Shown here piece after piece: positions 61,718 through 64,000 of a stretch of 64,000 bases of DNA. Position numbers and translations under genes: made by a program. Numbering within the stretch: the stretch's first letter is position 1; each line of letters begins with the position of its first letter. The notes below the pieces were generated by a model. The model was given only the letters and a program-made list of their open reading frames with translations. It was not told where the DNA came from and ran no database searches. Source of the DNA: Microcyclospora pomicola (taxonomy: Eukaryota > Ascomycota > Dothideomycetes > Capnodiales). The stretch lies in contig NHNY01000007.1 in assembly GCA_002786065.1 (NCBI GenBank), positions 586,155-650,154 of the forward strand, written 5' to 3'.

Positions 61718-62396
61718 TCAATTGCCGTCCATCCTTACAGGGCTCTCCATAAGAAGCTTAAGTAGCTGCATGTCTTTCTGCTGGATAGTGACACGCTTCG
61801 AGTGAATAGCAAGCAGGTTCGTCACTAGAAACAGGGGATTAGCTAAGTAAAAGAACTAGAAGCTAAACAGACGACTTACTCTCGAAGACTCGAACCAAGA
61901 ACGCCTCTGCAGCCTCCTGAAGACACTCAAGCGCGCTAGCCTGGAACCTGAGATCGAACTTGTAACCCAGGCCAATCTCACGGACGAGACGAGCAAAAGG
62001 CGTTCTCGGGATGAGAAGTGAGACACTCTTCTGAAAGTGGCGAATCTCTTTGATTTGAGAGACTAAACACAAGTTAGTAAGTGCCAATCACTATGCCAAT
62101 CACTATTACTCACGCTCTGGCCTGATAGCTTTCTTCTGTCCATGCTTGTTCTTCCTGTACTTTCCAGGGATCTTGTTGAAAGGCACCCAGTCACGACCTT
62201 GTGTGAGCCTCTTACGGACTGTCTTAGACTTTTTTGGAGCGAGAGTCTTTCTTGGACCCTTTCCGCCTGTAGATTTGAAGCCTGTCTGTCTCCTGACTGC
62301 AGTACGCTTGATGGGTGATGCGTCGACCCGGATGCGCGTCGAAGGGGTCTCGCCGTCTTGCTGGGTGGTCGCGGGTGGTGGATTGGCGTCGGCCAT
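61718..62396 (-). CDS. Divergent histone H3 variant with H3-like tail and N-terminal extension
   Basis: Exons on the minus strand are 62396-62114, 62062-61880 and 61824-61718, with introns of 51 bp (GTGAGT...TTTAG, TACTAAC branch site) and 55 bp (GTAAGT...TCTAG). Phase is kept; 190 residues. A 30-residue extension comes first ([16 protein letters not shown]...). Then [20 protein letters not shown] aligns with the canonical H3 tail, keeping the positions of Lys9, Ser10 and Lys14. A basic insert of about 30 residues ([20 protein letters not shown]...) follows. The histone fold is complete only after splicing: [78 protein letters not shown], then [10 protein letters not shown]. Loop 1 has canonical H3 length (seven residues between REI and LRFQ). 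The fold is certain from motif order; function is unknown. The start is favoured by the good CACAATGGC context. Confidence 0.88.
62063..62113 (-). other. Intron 1 of H3-variant gene carrying a CCAAT-decamer pair
   Basis: 51 bp, GTGAGT donor, TTACTAAC branch, TTTAG acceptor. About half of it is the doubled GTGATTGGCA-type element (minus-strand sense) also found in the flanks. Confidence 0.8.
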
Positions 62397-63259
62397 TGTG
62401 TGGGAGTGTGAGGTACCCAGGATTGTGATTGGCAAGTGATTGGCAGGTATGTAGATGGCGGACGAGTTTTGATGGGTTTCGCAGTGTCTGGCGATGCGAG
62501 GAACGACAGCGGGGCAGCAGGTGTGATTGGCAGTGATTGGCAGCAATGTAGGGCAGCTTGTCAAAAGGATGTGCAGGGGTTTGTCAAAGTGAAGGTGATG
62601 ACTGGTGGAACGTTGAGGCGGTGACGTCATAAAAATTGGGTGGCTGGGGCGGGGTAATCACGTGGCGACCTCTGATTGGTCAGGTAAGCGAACCGTCACA
62701 TGCCTGAAGTGAAGCCTGGGATGTTTTTTCCAAAACCGCTGAGAGTGATTGGCTTTGTGATTGGCAGTGTATGACGCTGAATCCCGCGACATCTGGCAGT
62801 GTGAGCGCATAGCGCGCGAAATAAGGCTGTTGTAGACACTTGTCGCTTTTGGGTAACTTGAAAATAAACCGAAAAATCTGAAAAGCTCTAGGGAGAGGAT
62901 AGTTAGCTTAAGAGCACTATATCGACAACAAGAGCTCGAAAGGACGTACTAATAATCGTTTTACAACTTTCTAGAAGGAGAAATTTAGTTCTTTTGCTTA
63001 TAGCGGGTATAAAAATTTCGTATACATACTAGGTGTGATTGGCAGTGATTGGCAGTAAAGAGTGATTTTTAGCTCATAAGGGGCTACACAAAGTCGTTAG
63101 GTTACGCGAAAATGAATTTCTGTAGATAGCAAGGAACAGTACATGTGGAAGGTGTGATTGGCAGTGATTGGCACTAGTAATAGAGACGATCTCAAAGTAA
63201 AGCTAGAAAAGAATGTTAGCAATTAGGTAATATATACATGTGAATAAAAGGAGCTTACA
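62397..63259. other. Spacer between the two H3-variant genes with paired CCAAT elements
   Basis: About 860 bp. The decamer GTGATTGGCA (complement TGCCAATCAC, containing CCAATCA) occurs at 62425, 62436, 62523, 62533, 62757, 63035, 63045, 63154 and 63164, plus one mismatch copy at 62745, mostly in adjacent pairs. The first four lie 29-147 bp upstream of the 61718-62396 gene's ATG. No gene is seen in the spacer. Confidence 0.75.
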
Positions 63260-63789
63260 CTAGTCTAGCTCGTAGTATGGGTCGCCATTCATCCTATGTC
63301 GGAGCATCCGGATCAGGCGCATGTCCTTAACTGCCATCGTGACGCGTTTTGCGTGGAGGGTCGCGAGTAAGGACATCTCGAACTCTGTTATAAGAAATGC
63401 CTCCGCAGCTTCCTGTAAGGCTCCTAACGCAGAGCCTTGAATGCGAAGCTGACCCTCTGATGATATATCTGACATTATCTCACGTACAAGACGCGAAAAG
63501 GGAAGGCGCGGTATACATAGAACGGTCGTTTTCTGGATCTGTCGAATAGCGCGTAATGCAGCAGTGCCAGGCTTAAGTCTTCGCTTTTTTCGTGACTGAG
63601 ACTGCTGTCCCATACGAGGTCGTTTTAAAGGGAACTTGACACTGCGTTTTGCTACAAGTTTCGTGCGCCCTTTACGTATGATAGCTAATTTTTTTCGTTA
63701 GTTAGAAGATCGGTGTGTTAAAAGAAGGCATAAATTACATACCATTGCTAGAAGACAATGCAGTAGATGCAGGTGTAAGAGGCGGCATT
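63260..63789 (-). CDS. CENP-A-like (CenH3-type) divergent histone H3 variant
   Basis: Exons on the minus strand are 63789-63744 (MPPLTPASTALSSSN) and 63684-63260. The 59-bp intron (GTATGT...ATTAG) has tandem CTAAC branch sites; 156 residues. A basic tail (RKGRTKLVAKRSVKFPLKRP) follows, then the fold: [80 protein letters not shown]. Between REI and LRIQ there are nine residues, two more than H3. This longer loop 1, with AAEAF and TLHA, is the pattern of CENP-A. The H3 KSTGGK tail is absent. Tyr/Asp-rich end (NGDPYYELD). A ~90-bp pyrimidine tract just upstream (63790-63880) looks like an active promoter or leader. It is more divergent than usual fungal CenH3, so it may be an extra copy and not the main centromeric histone. 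Confidence 0.88.
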
Positions 63790-64000
63790 GTAGAGGGATT
63801 AATAGCTGATAAGGAATGGTAGAGGAGGTCAGAAATCAGAGAGAGAGGGAAGGAGAGGGAAGAGGAGAAGCAATCTAAGAATAAAAGCTTACATATGTTG
63901 AGAATCACGCTAGATCTACGCTAGTGATATCCCTATTATCACGCTTTAAAACTGGTTCTTAAATCGCTTACTTTTGATTTTGTTTATTTATTAATATTGC
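63790..64000. promoter_or_regulatory. Promoter/leader of CENP-A-like gene, AT-rich edge
   Basis: On the minus strand, 63800-63880 is a near-continuous C/T tract directly before the ATG at 63789, as in fungal 5' leaders. The last 100 bases to the window edge are AT-rich with no gene. Confidence 0.55.

Overview
The window is nuclear DNA of a filamentous ascomycete (Pezizomycotina; Dothideomycetes is my guess, not proven). Genes are dense. Introns are short (about 50-90 bp), start with GTAAGT/GTACGT-like donors and carry CTAAC or CTGAC branch sites. The proteins are typical conserved ascomycete ones: GCP2, Gyp7-type TBC protein, Rad23, Cse1, Hda1 with an Arb2 domain, Mak10, Qcr2, ATP synthase epsilon and Rpc82. 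I rebuilt the exon structures by hand from splice signals and reading phase.

Layout. 0-13 kb: the 3' part of GCP2, a LOG-family phosphoribohydrolase, a Rab GTPase, a low-complexity orphan protein and a TBC RabGAP. 13-26.5 kb: a DUF7918-like acidic protein, an Emi1-like twin CX9C protein, a secreted precursor built from 19 tandem units separated by Lys-Arg (a Kex2-processed repeat peptide precursor), a DUF2011-like basic protein overlapping tail-to-tail with an acidic orphan, a fungal transcription factor with a shortened zinc cluster, and mitochondrial GABA transaminase. 26.8-57.5 kb is a housekeeping block: RAD23, a HemK-type methyltransferase, PFK-2/FBPase-2, a dynamin-like GTPase, a 1765-residue GHKL-ATPase protein, CSE1, HDA1, MAK10, ATP15, QCR2 and RPC82. 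Several pairs are divergent and share short promoters (ATP15/QCR2, RAD23/HemK, the GHKL protein/CSE1).

From about 58.9 kb the character changes to AT- and TpA-rich, mostly non-coding DNA. Here I find a degenerate tandem array with a steady 150-bp period (about 59.0-60.65 kb, roughly 11-12 units). It is followed by two spliced genes, in the same orientation, for highly divergent histone H3-fold proteins (61718-62396 and 63260-63789, minus strand). The distal one has the two-residue-longer loop 1 that marks CENP-A/CenH3. The proximal one keeps an H3-like KSTGGK tail behind an N-terminal extension. About 13 CCAAT-box decamers, mostly in pairs or a triplet at 10-12 bp spacing, are scattered around and inside them.

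The two observations most likely to be new biology are this pair of accessory H3 variants beside a nucleosome-sized repeat, and the repeat peptide precursor at 18.1-19.4 kb, which has no visible RiPP-modifying neighbour.
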